From: CBDDFQ01 sp965227035
GTDB lineage: Bacteria > Pseudomonadota > Gammaproteobacteria > Burkholderiales > Burkholderiaceae_C
DNA: 64,000 nt
Assembly: GCA_965227035.1 (NCBI GenBank)
Contig: OZ245724.1
Coordinates: 186,001 to 250,000, forward strand
Direction: 5' to 3'
The notes under the pieces are model-generated. The model saw only the letters and a list, made by a program, of their open reading frames with translations. It was not told where the DNA came from and searched no databases. The position numbers were made by a program, and so were the translations under genes. Below, in pieces: positions 28,189 to 40,500 of the stretch. Numbering within the stretch: position 1 is the stretch's first letter; the number at the start of each line of letters is the position of its first letter.

Positions 28189-28377
28189 TTAATTTTTGTT
28201 CTGATGGGCGTCGTGAAGAAAAAGGAAGAAAGGAAGAAACAAAAAAACAAAAAACGATGTGTTCAAACCCAGTATAGGGAACACCCCGACGCCATCTGTA
28301 TCCAGATTTCAATTGCTGAAATTTTGAGCAGCTACAATCGTGCCTCATTTTTCAGCAAGCTACGAAATCCTCCCACC

Positions 28378-29454
28378 ATGAAAATCGGCGACATTTCATT
28401 GACGAACAATCTGTTCGTCGCGCCGATGGCAGGAGTGACCGACAGGCCGTTCAGGCAGCTCTGCAAAAACCTGGGCGCCGGATACGCTGTCAGCGAAATG
28501 GTGACCTCGCGTCGCGATCTCTGGCACACGCTCAAGACATCTCGCCGCGCGAACCACGATGGAGAAACTGCACCCGTTTCGGTGCAGATCGCCGGCACCG
28601 ATGCACTCATGATGGCCGAGGCTGCTGCTTACAACATCGACCACGGCGCCAGGATCATCGACATCAACATGGGCTGTCCGGCCAAGAAGGTCTGTAACAA
28701 GTGGGCCGGCTCGGCGCTCATGCAGGACGAGCCGCTCGCACTCGCGATCATCGAAGCGGTCGTGAAAGCTGCTGCACCGCACAACGTACCTGTCACTTTG
28801 AAGATGCGCACCGGCTGGTCGCAAGAGAATCGCAACGCACCGTTGATTGCACGCGCCGCAGAAAGTGCAGGTGTGCAAATGCTCACCATCCACGGACGCA
28901 CACGCGAGCAGGGCTACAAGGGATTCGCCGAGTACGACACCATGGCCGAGATCAAGGCCAGCGTGCGCATTCCGGTAGTAGCCAATGGCGATATCGACTC
29001 ACCGCAGAAAGCACGCGACGTGCTGGCCGCAACCGGCGCAGATGCGGTGATGATCGGCCGCGCAGCGCAGGGTCGTCCGTGGATTTTTCGCGAGATTGCA
29101 CATTTCCTCGAGACAGGCACGCAACTTGCGCCCCCGATGATCAAGGAAGTGCAGCGATGGCTCGTCGATCATCTATATGAACACTATGGTTTGTATGGCG
29201 AGTACTCCGGCGTGCGAACCGCGCGCAAGCATATCGGCTGGTACGTGAAATCTTTGCCTGGCGGAGAGGCGTTCCGACAGCGCATGAATCTGCTCGAGTC
29301 ATGCGACACACAGATTGCAGCGGTGAACGATTATTTCGACGAACTGAATCTGTCGATGGATCGACTTCCATCGATGACGGCGTCGAGCATGAATGAAGAC
29401 GAATTCGAAAACAACAATGAACGAGAAGAGAGAGTCGAGGTGAAGAGCCAATGA
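28378..29454 (+). CDS. dusB: tRNA-dihydrouridine synthase B
   Basis: A 358-aa FMN-dependent enzyme that reduces uridines in the tRNA D-loop. FVAPMAGVTDRPFRQLCKN, the catalytic Cys region NMGCPAKKVCNKWAGSALM, MRTGWSQ and the flavin-phosphate site VVANGDI ... MIGRAAQGRPW are present. I use ATG 28378 (MKIGDISLTNNLFVAPM). A possible promoter is TTCAAT (28308-28313), 19-nt spacer, TACAAT (28333-28338). The C-terminal tail after about 325 is polar and acidic. It overlaps fis by 4 nt, the conserved dusB-fis operon. Confidence 0.93.
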   Translation: MKIGDISLTNNLFVAPMAGVTDRPFRQLCKNLGAGYAVSEMVTSRRDLWHTLKTSRRANHDGETAPVSVQIAGTDALMMAEAAAYNIDHGARIIDINMGCPAKKVCNKWAGSALMQDEPLALAIIEAVVKAAAPHNVPVTLKMRTGWSQENRNAPLIARAAESAGVQMLTIHGRTREQGYKGFAEYDTMAEIKASVRIPVVANGDIDSPQKARDVLAATGADAVMIGRAAQGRPWIFREIAHFLETGTQLAPPMIKEVQRWLVDHLYEHYGLYGEYSGVRTARKHIGWYVKSLPGGEAFRQRMNLLESCDTQIAAVNDYFDELNLSMDRLPSMTASSMNEDEFENNNEREERVEVKSQ

Positions 29455-29687
29455 GCAAGAAACAAATCGAAGAGTGCGTTCGCACCAGTCTTGAAGGGTA
29501 TTTCAAGGATCTGCGTGGCACCGAGCCACATGGCATGTACGACATGATGGTGAAGGTGGTCGAGAAGCCGCTGCTGGAAGTTGTCATGGCGCAGGCGGAT
29601 CAGAACCAGTCACGAGCCGCCGAATGGCTGGGTGTGAATCGCAACACGCTCCGCAAAAAGTTAGTCGAACACAAGTTGATCAAATAA
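29451..29687 (+). CDS. fis: DNA-binding protein Fis
   Basis: A 78-aa nucleoid-associated transcription factor. The C-terminal helix-turn-helix NQSRAAEWLGVNRNTLRKKL matches Fis; the N-terminal activation beta-hairpin of E. coli Fis is shortened, as usual in betaproteobacteria. It is cotranscribed with dusB (ATGA overlap), and purH follows after 4 nt. Confidence 0.95.
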   Translation: MSKKQIEECVRTSLEGYFKDLRGTEPHGMYDMMVKVVEKPLLEVVMAQADQNQSRAAEWLGVNRNTLRKKLVEHKLIK

Positions 29688-29691
29688 AAAA

Positions 29692-31263
<1,572 letters not shown>

Positions 31264-31286
31264 TAAAGAGTTCTCAAAAACGACGC

Positions 31287-32576
31287 TTAAAGCGAAGCGA
31301 ATACCTTGCGCGCGACCTCGATGGTTGCCGCAACGTCTTCCTCGCTGTGAGCCGAGCTCACGAATCCCGCTTCGTAAAGCGCAGGCGCGATGTACACGCC
31401 GCCGTCCAGCAGGCCGTGGAACAGCTTGTTGAACTTCGCGCCATCGCTCTTCATGACTTGCGAATAGTTTTGCGGAAGCTCGTTCAGCAGGAAGAAGCCG
31501 AACATGCCGCCTTCGCAATCGGCCGCGAAAGCGACGCCATTGTCTTTTGCCGCGGCAGACAGGCCATCGACCAAGCGTTGGGTCTTGGCGGCCAGCGCGT
31601 CGAAAAAGCCTGCTTCTTTAATTAGGCGCAGTGTCGAGAGCCCGCAAGCAGTAGCCACCGGATTTCCCGACAGCGTTCCCGCCTGATACACCGGCCCGAG
31701 CGGCGCCAGCTGTTCCATCACGGCGCGAGTTCCGCCGAAAGCAGCCAGCGGCATGCCTCCGCCGATGACTTTGCCGAGCACGGTAATGTCAGGAGTGATG
31801 CCGAGCACGCCCTGCGCGCCTTGCAGCCCGACTCGGAACCCGGTCATCACTTCGTCGAACACCAGCAGTGCACCGTGTTCGGTACAAATCTCGCGGCATC
31901 GTTTGGCGAACGGCGCAGACGCGCGAACGAAGTTCATGTTGCCGGCAATCGCTTCGATCATCAGGCAGGCGAGATCCTTGCCGTGAATCGAGAATGCTTC
32001 TTCGAGCTGAGCGATGTTGTTGTATTCGAGAACGACAGTGTCTTTCGCGACATCGAGCGGCACACCAGCGCTGGTCGGATTGCCGAAGGTCGCGAGTCCC
32101 GAGCCGGCTTTCACCAACAGCGAATCGGCGTGGCCGTGATAGCAGCCCTCGAACTTGATGATCTTGTTGCGACCGGTCGCGCCCCGCGCCAGACGAATCG
32201 CGCTCATGGCGGCTTCGGTGCCGGAGCTCACCAGTCGAATCATTTCGAGAGAGGGCACCAACGAAATGATTTCTTCAGCCAGTTCTATTTCGCGCTCGGT
32301 AGGCGCGCCGAAAGAGAAGCCTTCGAGCATTGCCTTCTGTACGGCTTCGACGACCACCGGATGGCCATGTCCAAGAATCATCGGGCCCCATGAGCCGATG
32401 TAGTCAATGTATTTCTTGTCGTTGGCGTCCCAGAAGTTCGGACCCTGCGCGCGCTTGATGAATCGTGGCGTGCCGCCCACCGCACGGAATGCGCGGACCG
32501 GACTGTTTACGCCGCCGGGAATGGTTTTGCGGGCGCGCTCGAAAAGCGCGTCGTTCAGATCAATGCTTGATGTCAT
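31287..32576 (-). CDS. hemL: Glutamate-1-semialdehyde 2,1-aminomutase
   Basis: A 429-aa PLP enzyme producing 5-aminolevulinate for haem synthesis by the C5 pathway. SSGTEAAMSAIRLARGAT, LLVFDEVMTGFR and the PLP lysine region VLGKVIGGGMPLAAFGG are intact. ATG 32576 (MTSSIDLNDALFERA) is the family start and overlaps the thiD end by 17 nt. It converges on purH with 23 nt between stops. Confidence 0.96.
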   Translation of the reverse strand: MTSSIDLNDALFERARKTIPGGVNSPVRAFRAVGGTPRFIKRAQGPNFWDANDKKYIDYIGSWGPMILGHGHPVVVEAVQKAMLEGFSFGAPTEREIELAEEIISLVPSLEMIRLVSSGTEAAMSAIRLARGATGRNKIIKFEGCYHGHADSLLVKAGSGLATFGNPTSAGVPLDVAKDTVVLEYNNIAQLEEAFSIHGKDLACLMIEAIAGNMNFVRASAPFAKRCREICTEHGALLVFDEVMTGFRVGLQGAQGVLGITPDITVLGKVIGGGMPLAAFGGTRAVMEQLAPLGPVYQAGTLSGNPVATACGLSTLRLIKEAGFFDALAAKTQRLVDGLSAAAKDNGVAFAADCEGGMFGFFLLNELPQNYSQVMKSDGAKFNKLFHGLLDGGVYIAPALYEAGFVSSAHSEEDVAATIEVARKVFASL

Positions 32577-33543
32577 GAGGTGGGAGCTCGAAAAGGCTGG
32601 GAGGATTCGTGTCCTCGTCATCGTCGTCGGTATCTTCCGCTTGAGCCCAGAAGAGTCGGTCGGGAACCACGTTGCCCATGCCGGGCCGGAACCCTGCGTT
32701 CAGGCTTTTGTCGAGGTAGCTCAACGCTTCGCCGGCAGCAGTGGCGAGGTCGCTTCCGCTGGCTATGACCGCCGCAAGAGCGGCAGACAAGGTGTCGCCA
32801 GCACCGGTGAACACCGCTTCGAATCGCTCGAACTTCTCGCTGAACAATACCGTCTGCGGCGAGGCCAGCACGTTGTCGATGAATTGATCCGGAAGCGGAA
32901 TACCGGTGACCAATGTGTACGGAACACCCATTGCTGATGCAGCCTTCGCGATGTCGCGGGCGCTCGGGCTTTTCTCGTTGGTCCAGTCGGGCAGCAGCCA
33001 GCGCCACAGGGTGCTGTGGTTTCCTACCAACACGGTTGTCTGCGGAAGCATCAACTCGCGAAACGCATCCAGATAGAGCTCGATCTGGTTTTCGTCCCAC
33101 CACGACAGGTTGGGCATGTAAGCCACGAGTGGTACATCGGCATAGTCCGATGCGACCTCTGCAATCGCGCTGATGGCCTCGGGCGAACCGACGAATCCGA
33201 CCTTGATGAGCTGCACCGTGACGTCTTCGAGGATCACTCGCGCCTGCTCCGCGATGGCTTCTTCGTCGAAGGCGTAATGGTCGACGACTTCAGCGGTGTC
33301 GCGCGAGTAAGCGCCAGTGACGATGGGCAGTGCGTGGGCGCCAACCGATGCGATTGCGCCGATGTCCGCAGCGAGTCCGGCAGCGCCGCTCGGATCGTTC
33401 GCATTGAACACCAGCACGCATGCCGGAATCATTTCATCGCCGTCGCCATCGTCGTCTGCAAGCACGAGTTCGGGGATGTCTGGTGGATCACCTGACTTGG
33501 AGGCCGAAGCGGCGGAAAGGTCGGGGGATTTTGGTGATGTCAT
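32560..33543 (-). CDS. thiD: ThiD-like hydroxymethylpyrimidine (phosphate) kinase
   Basis: A 327-aa ribokinase-fold kinase of the thiamine pathway. FNANDPSGAAGLAADIGAIA corresponds to the ThiD substrate loop and FTGAGDTLSAALAAVI is the anion hole and catalytic Asp. It is longer than E. coli ThiD (266 aa), with an acidic N-terminal extension (about 1-38) and an acidic C-terminal tail (about 298-327, DTDDDDEDTNPP). The hemL-thiD pair facing rubredoxin is standard in Burkholderiales. The enzyme assignment is good; strict substrate preference is not shown by sequence. Confidence 0.82.
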   Translation of the reverse strand: MTSPKSPDLSAASASKSGDPPDIPELVLADDDGDGDEMIPACVLVFNANDPSGAAGLAADIGAIASVGAHALPIVTGAYSRDTAEVVDHYAFDEEAIAEQARVILEDVTVQLIKVGFVGSPEAISAIAEVASDYADVPLVAYMPNLSWWDENQIELYLDAFRELMLPQTTVLVGNHSTLWRWLLPDWTNEKSPSARDIAKAASAMGVPYTLVTGIPLPDQFIDNVLASPQTVLFSEKFERFEAVFTGAGDTLSAALAAVIASGSDLATAAGEALSYLDKSLNAGFRPGMGNVVPDRLFWAQAEDTDDDDEDTNPPSLFELPPHDIKH

Positions 33544-33658
33544 AAACCGTGGCTAGGCTTGTGGTGTGACGTACTGGACATAAGCATGCGCACTGCCTGC
33601 CGAGCGTGCATGCTGCCTCTATACAATCGTTGCATTCTATTCGAAGGCACTTTAAGCT

Positions 33659-33832
33659 GTGACTGAAACTAAAACCTGGATGTGTTTGATCTGTGGCTGG
33701 ATGTACGACGAGGCTGCGGGTTTACCAGAAGAGGGCATCGCCCCCGGAACGCCTTGGGATCAGGTCCCCATGAACTGGGTTTGCCCGGAATGTGGCGCTC
33801 GCAAGGAAGACTTCGAGATGGTGGAAATCTGA
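33659..33832 (+). CDS. Rubredoxin
   Basis: A 57-aa iron protein for one-electron transfer. The four cysteine ligands are in CLICG and CPECG, separated by the conserved core WMYDEAAG ... GIAPGTPWDQVP. The start is GTG 33659 (VTETKTWMCLICGW). A -10-like TACAAT lies at 33622-33627. It is divergent from thiD (115 nt) and 69 nt upstream of pilG, the usual neighbour. Confidence 0.93.
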   Translation: MTETKTWMCLICGWMYDEAAGLPEEGIAPGTPWDQVPMNWVCPECGARKEDFEMVEI

Positions 33833-33901
33833 CGATCTGACGATCCAGGCCGGGAAGTATGGGCGTCGCAAATATGCGGCGAAACGCAGGAGCAGGGGAA
33901 C

Positions 33902-34300
33902 GTGAGCACCACTGAATCAGGGCTGAAAGTTCTGGTGATCGATGACAGCAACACCATCAGGCGCAGCGCTGAAATCTTCCTCAAGCAGGGAGGCTACGAC
34001 GTTGTTCTTGCAGAAGATGGCTTCGACGCATTGTCCAAGGTCAACGACCATCATCCCGACCTCGTCTTCTGCGACATCCTCATGCCGCGACTCGATGGCT
34101 ACCAGACCTGCGCGATCATCAAGCGCAACAATCGCTTCGCGACGCTTCCTGTCGTGATGCTCTCGTCCAAAGACGGTGTGTTCGACAAAGCCCGTGGCCG
34201 CATGGTCGGCTCGCAGGACTACCTCACCAAACCTTTCACCAAAGAACAACTACTACAGGCAGTTCGCCAATTCGGCGTTGCCCGGCAGGGAGCCATCTGA
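33902..34300 (+). CDS. pilG: Twitching motility response regulator PilG
   Basis: A single-domain CheY-like receiver of 132 aa. Acidic pocket VIDDSN, phosphoacceptor D58 in LVFCDILMP, and the conserved Lys in YLTKPF are present. In the Pil-Chp system PilG promotes type IV pilus extension and cAMP signalling. The start is GTG 33902. pilH begins on the last base of its stop (TGATG). Confidence 0.93.
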   Translation: MSTTESGLKVLVIDDSNTIRRSAEIFLKQGGYDVVLAEDGFDALSKVNDHHPDLVFCDILMPRLDGYQTCAIIKRNNRFATLPVVMLSSKDGVFDKARGRMVGSQDYLTKPFTKEQLLQAVRQFGVARQGAI

Positions 34301-34665
34301 TGTCCGTTCAAAAAGTATTGATCGTCGACGATTCGAAGACGGAACTGATGTTCCTCACCGATCTTCTTCAAAAGAACGGCCTCACGGTAAAGACTGCGCA
34401 GAACGCCGAAGACGCGATGCGCCGGCTTAGCGAAGAAAAGCCCGACGTCATCCTGATGGATGTAGTCATGCCCGGACAGAATGGTTTTCAGCTGACCCGC
34501 GCGATCAACCGCAATCCGAAATATTCCGATGTGCCGATCATCATGTGCACCAGCAAGAACCAGGAAACCGATCGGGTCTGGGGACTTCGCCAGGGCGCAC
34601 GCGACTACATCACCAAGCCGGTGAACGCAGTCGAGCTCATGGCCAAGCTCGAAGCCCTGAACTGA
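34300..34665 (+). CDS. pilH: Twitching motility response regulator PilH
   Basis: A 121-aa single-domain receiver. LIVDDSKTE, phosphoacceptor D54 in VILMDVVMP and YITKPV are present. PilH counteracts or drains phosphate from the PilG branch in Pseudomonas. Order and 1-nt overlap with pilG show cotranscription. Confidence 0.93.
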   Translation: MSVQKVLIVDDSKTELMFLTDLLQKNGLTVKTAQNAEDAMRRLSEEKPDVILMDVVMPGQNGFQLTRAINRNPKYSDVPIIMCTSKNQETDRVWGLRQGARDYITKPVNAVELMAKLEALN

Positions 34666-34679
34666 CGCTCGATCAGAGA

Positions 34680-35222
34680 ATGGCGAACCGCGAAGCACTC
34701 AGGGAATTTCAAAGCCGCCTAGCAGAACGGCTTCAGGCTGCGCGTACTTCCGGTGTCTCCGCTTCATGGCTCGCGGTCGAATCCGCGGGCGGCAAATACC
34801 TCTTTCCCCTTTCGCAATCCGGCGAGATTTTTCCGTTCACCGGTGCGCAACGCGTCGCCTACACCGCGCCCTGGTTCATGGGCGTGGCCAACCTTCGCGG
34901 CGGAATTTTCGGCTTGGTCGATATGGCCAGCTTTTTGACCGGTTCCGCCTCGACTTCCGGCGCGAACATCGCAGAACCGGCGGGTCGATCGCAGGCCCGG
35001 GTGGTTGCGCTGAACGCTGTCCTCGAAGTCAATTGCGCGCTGCTGGTCGACCGACTGATCGGCCTGCGCAACCCGGAGACGTTCGTCGAATCGGCTCCTG
35101 CACCCGATGGATCGCCAGCTTATTTCGGCAGCGGATACACCGACGCCGGCGGTGTTTACTGGCAGGAAATCAACCTGCAGATCCTGTCGCAGCAAACTCA
35201 ATTTTTGACTATCAGCGCTTAA
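34680..35222 (+). CDS. pilI: CheW-like adaptor PilI
   Basis: A 180-aa CheW-domain protein that couples the receptor PilJ to the kinase PilL. SGEIFPFTGAQRVAYTAPWFMGVANLRGGIFGLVDM (read in two parts) contains the hallmark NLRG loop. The start is ATG 34680 (MANREALREF), 14 nt after pilH. Confidence 0.92.
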   Translation: MANREALREFQSRLAERLQAARTSGVSASWLAVESAGGKYLFPLSQSGEIFPFTGAQRVAYTAPWFMGVANLRGGIFGLVDMASFLTGSASTSGANIAEPAGRSQARVVALNAVLEVNCALLVDRLIGLRNPETFVESAPAPDGSPAYFGSGYTDAGGVYWQEINLQILSQQTQFLTISA

Positions 35223-35245
35223 AAAGCATCTCGGAAGGCCACACC

Positions 35246-37504
35246 ATGTCCGTCGTCGACTCTCTCTCCAAACTGCTGAAGAAGAAGCCTTCTGGCTCCA
35301 CGAACAACGACGACGTCTACGTGAGCATTTCGCCTGAAAGCGTGCAGACGCTGGCAGACGATCAGGTCGCGGGACTGGCGGATTCGCCCGAGAGCCGCCT
35401 TGCAGAAGAACTGGCCGCGACCGAATCGAGCGAGCCGACGGGCGATCTGCTGACCATTCCGGTTCTTGGAACCAAACCGACTGCGATTCACCAGCGCAAC
35501 CTTCTTGCGCTGCTCGGGCTGTCGGTGGTGCTGTTCGGTTTGTCTACGGCCTTCGCACTGAGCCAGGCAGATCGGGTCGCGCAACAGCTGTCGGCGGCCG
35601 GTCAGTCGCTGATGCAGTCGCAGCGTCTTGCGAAGTCGGTGTCGCAGGCACTCGTGGGCAGTGGCCCAGCGTTTGCCGACGTTCGCGAAAGCGCGAGCGA
35701 GCTCGGTCGAAACGTGAAGGGTCTGCAATCCGGCGGTGACAACATCGATGCGCTAAGCGCCGATTTCAGCGACGAACTCGCACGCGTCGTTCCCGGAGTA
35801 GATCGGGCCGAGAAGAATGCGAACACGGTTCTTGCACAAGAAAAAACGCTCACGCAGGTGGGCGCGTCGCTGCGGAACATCAACCGGCAATCGTCCGATC
35901 TGCTGGAAATTGCCGAGACGGTTTCTTCGCTGAAGCTTCAGCAGGGCGCCGCGCCTGCCGACATTTCCGCAGCCGGTCAGCTCGTCATGTTGACCCAGCG
36001 CATCGGTAAGTCGGCCAATGAATTCCTGACCATGGAAGGCGTGAGTCCCGAGGCCGTGTTCCTGCTCGGCAAGGACTTGAACTCGTTCAAGGAAATTGCC
36101 CAGGGCCTTCTCGATGGAAGCCCTGAGCTTCGCCTCACCGGCACCCGCGATGCTCAAACCCGCGAACAGCTCGACGCACTGCTCAAACAATACGATCTGA
36201 CCCGTTCACAGGCCGGCGCGATTCTCGGCAACCTGCAAGGTCTGGTTGCAGCGCGCGAAGCGCAGGCAGCCATCGTCGGCGACAGCGAGCCGCTGCGTCG
36301 CGACTTGACCGAGCTCCAGGAAAAGCTTCGCGAGAAAACCGGTCTTTCGGGCGTGGCACTTGCTGCGCTGGTCATTACCGCGCTTCTCGCACTCGCATCT
36401 GCGGCTGGCGTTGCGTATGTGCAGCTGCAGGACAGCCGCCGCCGCCAGTCTTTCGCCGAACAGCAACGTGTGTCGGCCGAAGACATGCAGCAGGAATCCC
36501 GCCGGGTGAACGACGCGAACCAGGCCGCGATTTTGCGATTGATGAACGAATTGCAGACAGTGGCCGAAGGCGATCTGACGCAGGAAGCCACCGTGACCGA
36601 AGACATTACCGGCGCGATTGCCGATTCGGTGAACTACACGGTGGAAGAACTCCGGTCGCTGGTGGGAAGCGTGCAGTCCACGGTTACCCGGGTGGCACAG
36701 ACGACCAGCATGGTGGAAAACACCTCGACCGAACTGCTTGCCGCTTCGACCGAACAGCTTCGTGAAATTCGCGAAACAGGTCAGTCGGTGCTCGACATGG
36801 CCGAGCGAATCAACCAGGTGTCCACGCAGGCGACCGAATCCGCTTCGGTGGCGCGTCAGTCGCTGGTAGCTGCCGAGTCCGGTCTGCAAGCGGTGCAGAA
36901 CGCGATCGGCGGTATGAATTCGATTCGAGACCAGATCCAGGAAACCTCCAAGCGGATCAAACGCCTGGGCGAGTCGTCGCAGGAAATTGGTGAAATTACA
37001 GAGCTGATCTCGGACATTACCGAGCAGACCAACGTGCTGGCGCTGAATGCCGCTATTCAAGCGGCGTCCGCTGGCGATGCAGGCCGCGGCTTCTCGGTGG
37101 TGGCAGAAGAAGTGCAGCGTCTGGCCGAGCGTTCCGCCGATGCGACCCGCCAGATTTCTGCACTGGTGAAAGCGATTCAGACCGACACCCAGGATGCCGT
37201 CGGCGCTATGGAGCGATCGACCCAGGGCGTGGTCGAGGGAGCACGACTCTCCGATAACGCAGGCGCAGCACTGAGCGACATCGACCGCGTGTCGCGACAA
37301 CTCGCAGACCTGATCGAGCAGATTTCGAACTCGGCATCTCGCGAAGCCGAATCGGCCAACATCGTGGCTATAAACATCCAGCACATTTTTGCGGTGACCG
37401 AGCAGACCGGTGAAGGCACCCGGTCGACCGCGCAGCAGGTGCGAGAGTTGTCATTGATGGCCGATGAGTTGCGTCAATCGGTCGCTCGATTCAAGATCGC
37501 GTGA
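35246..37504 (+). CDS. pilJ: Methyl-accepting chemotaxis receptor PilJ
   Basis: A 752-aa receptor of the Pil-Chp system. An N-terminal cytoplasmic extension (about 1-80) precedes the first membrane segment (about 84-104). A periplasmic PilJ-type four-helix region follows, then a second segment (about 369-392). The cytoplasmic signalling hairpin has the conserved tip ITEQTNVLALNAAIQAAS (about 591-608) and the GRGFSVVAEEVQRLAERS that contacts CheA/CheW. ATG 35246 (MSVVDSLSKLL) is chosen; the frame stays open upstream within pilI, but that extension has no family support. Confidence 0.93.
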   Translation: MSVVDSLSKLLKKKPSGSTNNDDVYVSISPESVQTLADDQVAGLADSPESRLAEELAATESSEPTGDLLTIPVLGTKPTAIHQRNLLALLGLSVVLFGLSTAFALSQADRVAQQLSAAGQSLMQSQRLAKSVSQALVGSGPAFADVRESASELGRNVKGLQSGGDNIDALSADFSDELARVVPGVDRAEKNANTVLAQEKTLTQVGASLRNINRQSSDLLEIAETVSSLKLQQGAAPADISAAGQLVMLTQRIGKSANEFLTMEGVSPEAVFLLGKDLNSFKEIAQGLLDGSPELRLTGTRDAQTREQLDALLKQYDLTRSQAGAILGNLQGLVAAREAQAAIVGDSEPLRRDLTELQEKLREKTGLSGVALAALVITALLALASAAGVAYVQLQDSRRRQSFAEQQRVSAEDMQQESRRVNDANQAAILRLMNELQTVAEGDLTQEATVTEDITGAIADSVNYTVEELRSLVGSVQSTVTRVAQTTSMVENTSTELLAASTEQLREIRETGQSVLDMAERINQVSTQATESASVARQSLVAAESGLQAVQNAIGGMNSIRDQIQETSKRIKRLGESSQEIGEITELISDITEQTNVLALNAAIQAASAGDAGRGFSVVAEEVQRLAERSADATRQISALVKAIQTDTQDAVGAMERSTQGVVEGARLSDNAGAALSDIDRVSRQLADLIEQISNSASREAESANIVAINIQHIFAVTEQTGEGTRSTAQQVRELSLMADELRQSVARFKIA

Positions 37505-37565
37505 TGGTTCGCTGAAGTTTTCGGCAAGCAAGCTCGTTACGTCAGTTTTGAAGTACTAAAAAGAA

Positions 37566-40500
37566 ATGAACGCCCCTTCGCCAGTCAACTCGGATAGCAC
37601 CGCATCGGCAAGCATCGATGTCGACGTGACCGCGCTCGATCTCGCGCCGGTGGCGTGGGTGCTCGAGGAAATTCGCAAGTCGATGGAAGTCACTGCGAAG
37701 GCGGTTCGGCGCTACGCGCGCGATCTCGAGTTGCTGCACGGATCCGATCCGCAAGGACTGGACGATGCCGCGCTTCAACAGGCGCGGGTTCAGGTTCATC
37801 AGGCGGCTGGCGCTCTCGAAATGGTGGGCCAGCAAGTGCCGGCTCGATTCGCGGTTGCCATGGACATGGCGGTCGAAACCTTCATTCTCGATCCGCGCAA
37901 ATGCACGGATGAAGCGGCTGGCCGCATCGAACGCGCGTCGTTTGCAATCGTCGAATATCTGGAGACGCTTCTTTCGGGTCGAGTAGCAATTTCGGTCGGC
38001 TTGTTTCCGCAATTCCGCGAATGCCTTGAAATCGTGGGCGCGGAACGAGTGCATCCGGCCGATCTCTGGGAGCGTCCCTGGTCGTGGGCTCAGCCCGCGA
38101 AGCTCGATGCAGAACCTTTGCAGATAGTCCCGGCGGTGCGCGCGCGAATGGATCAGGCAGCGCTCAAGCTGATCAAGTCCGGCGATGTGTTCGCGGCGTT
38201 GTCGATGGCCGAAATCACTGCGGGTCTCGCTGCAGGTGCGACGGTGCAAAAGGAAGGCGCATTCTGGACGCTGGCTTCGGCCTATTACGAGTGCATGGCC
38301 AACGGCCTGATCCCGTTCGACGTCTACGCCAAGCGCGCCAGTTCGCGCGTGCTGATGCAGTTCGGCACTATCGCGCGTGGCGATCACACGTTGTCTGAGC
38401 GTCTTGCGCAAGATCTGCTGTTTTTCGCGGCGCAAGCCAATACGCCCGACACCCCTGACACCAAAACACCAGCCCTCGACGCGGTTCGCCGTGCGTGGGA
38501 CTTGTATTCCCATTCGAACGTCAGCTACGAGCAGCCGATGTACGGACGCTTCGATCCGGCCATGCTGGTTCAGGCGCGTAAACGAATCGACACCGCGAAA
38601 GAAACCTGGTCGTCGCTTTCAGGCGGAGAAATGACCAAGCTGCGCGTCGTGGGCGAGCAGTTCGGAATGGTGTCCGAGTCGATGGTCAAGCTGTATCCGC
38701 CGAGTGCGCCGCTTGGTACTGCATTGTCGAACGCGGTCGATTCGGTCGTGCGCAACGGACTTGCGCCACCGCCAGAGTTGGCTATGGAAGTCGCCACGTC
38801 CATTCTTTATCTGGAAGCCGCATTCGAAGAACTCGATGTCTCTGACACGAACCTCGAGATGCGTACCCATCATCTGGCCCAGCGACTCGAACATGTGCGC
38901 GGTGGCGGTCAGGCCGAGCCACTCGAAGCCTGGATGGAGGACCTCTATCGCCGGGTGAGCGATCGCCAGACCATGGGAACCGTTGTCGGCGAGTTGCGCG
39001 CAACGCTGGGCGAAGTGGAAAAGTCGCTCGATACTTTCTTCAGAAACCCGCAGGACAAAAAGGCGCTGGCCACCGTGCCGGGCGCGCTCGCGCAAATGCG
39101 CGGAGTTTTGTCGGTGCTGGGGCTCGATCACGCGACGCAGGCGGTTCTGCGCATGCGCGACACGGTCGAGGAAATTCTGATCACGGAGCTCGATGAAGAA
39201 AGGGCTCGCGCTGCGGGTACTTTCGATAAGCTCGGAAACAATCTGGGAGCCCTCGGATTCCTGATCGACATGCTGAGCTATCAGCCCGCGCTCGCCAAGA
39301 AGCTGTTCACCTTCGACGCGCAATCGGGCGAGCTCAAGCCGCTCATGGGTCGCACGCAGCAGGCGGTGACGCACGGAGCGGGTCGCCAGACCGACAACGA
39401 AATCGGTGAGATCGGAACCGGAACGATTGTGCAGGCAGTCGATGAGGAACTCGACTTTCCGTCACTGTCGTCGTTCGGCGCACTGCCGTCTGGCAACATG
39501 CCGCCGCCTGACGAGGACATGTTCGATCCGTTCAGCGAGTCTGCGGCAACACCGCTCCAGCCGCCAGTCGATCCCCTGCTGGCCGAAGGCCGGCGAATGG
39601 CAGAAAGCTCGCCGCCTTCACCCGAAGAGATAGCGGATTTCCGCGACAGCATTTCGATATCTCCCGAAATGGAGATGCAGCAGGAAACGCAGGAAGCCCT
39701 GGCCGAGCTTGCCGAAGTGGTGAGTGCTTCCAAGGCAACGCCGATGGAGCCGGTGCCTGCGACAGAACCGCAGGAATTCGACGAAGACGATCTGACAGGC
39801 ATCTTTCTGGAAGAAGCGCGCGAAGTCATTCAAAGCGGGCAGGAAGCACTCGACGGTCTTGCAGTGGATGCTGGAGACACAGCGCAGATGACGACGCTGC
39901 GTCGCGCGTTCCACACGCTCAAGGGCTCCTCGCGCATGGTCGGGCTCAACGAGTTCGGCGAAGCCGCGTGGTCGCTGGAGCAACTGATCAATACATGGCT
40001 TGCCGATGAGCGCGCAGCTTCTCCCGAACTCATCAGCCTGTGCAGCAACGCGTTGCAGGGGTTGACGGCTTGGGTCAACGACATCGAGAAAATTACCGAC
40101 AACGAATGGCGAGCAACCGGATTCAGAACTGCTGCGGATGCGCTGCGTCTTGAAAATCGTCTCGTGTCGTTCGATGGTTCCGGCGCCGCGACGCCTGCCG
40201 AAGACGACGTAGCCGATTTCGCTCACGCCGACTTCGACGACATGAGCACCGACTTCGCGCCGGTGGAGATTCGGGACATCGACTATGGCAGCCTGAAAGA
40301 TTTGGCCCCGGTCGCGCCCGAAGAGCCCGAATCGATGCTGGGCCTCAGCACCGATTTCGACGTGCCGCTGGAAGACGACGAATTCGCCGTGGAAGCGTCG
40401 CCGACCGAAGAGATAGCCGAGTTGGCCGCGACTTTCCGGGTCAACGACGCGGGCAGCGAAGAGCCGAAGATCGAGATAGAAGACGAAGCGCCGATCATCG

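Noticed and set aside
34766..35245. 160-residue upstream extension of pilJ
   Set aside because: The frame is open but overlaps pilI in another frame, is Arg-rich, and PilJ homologues start at MSVVDSL-like sequence.
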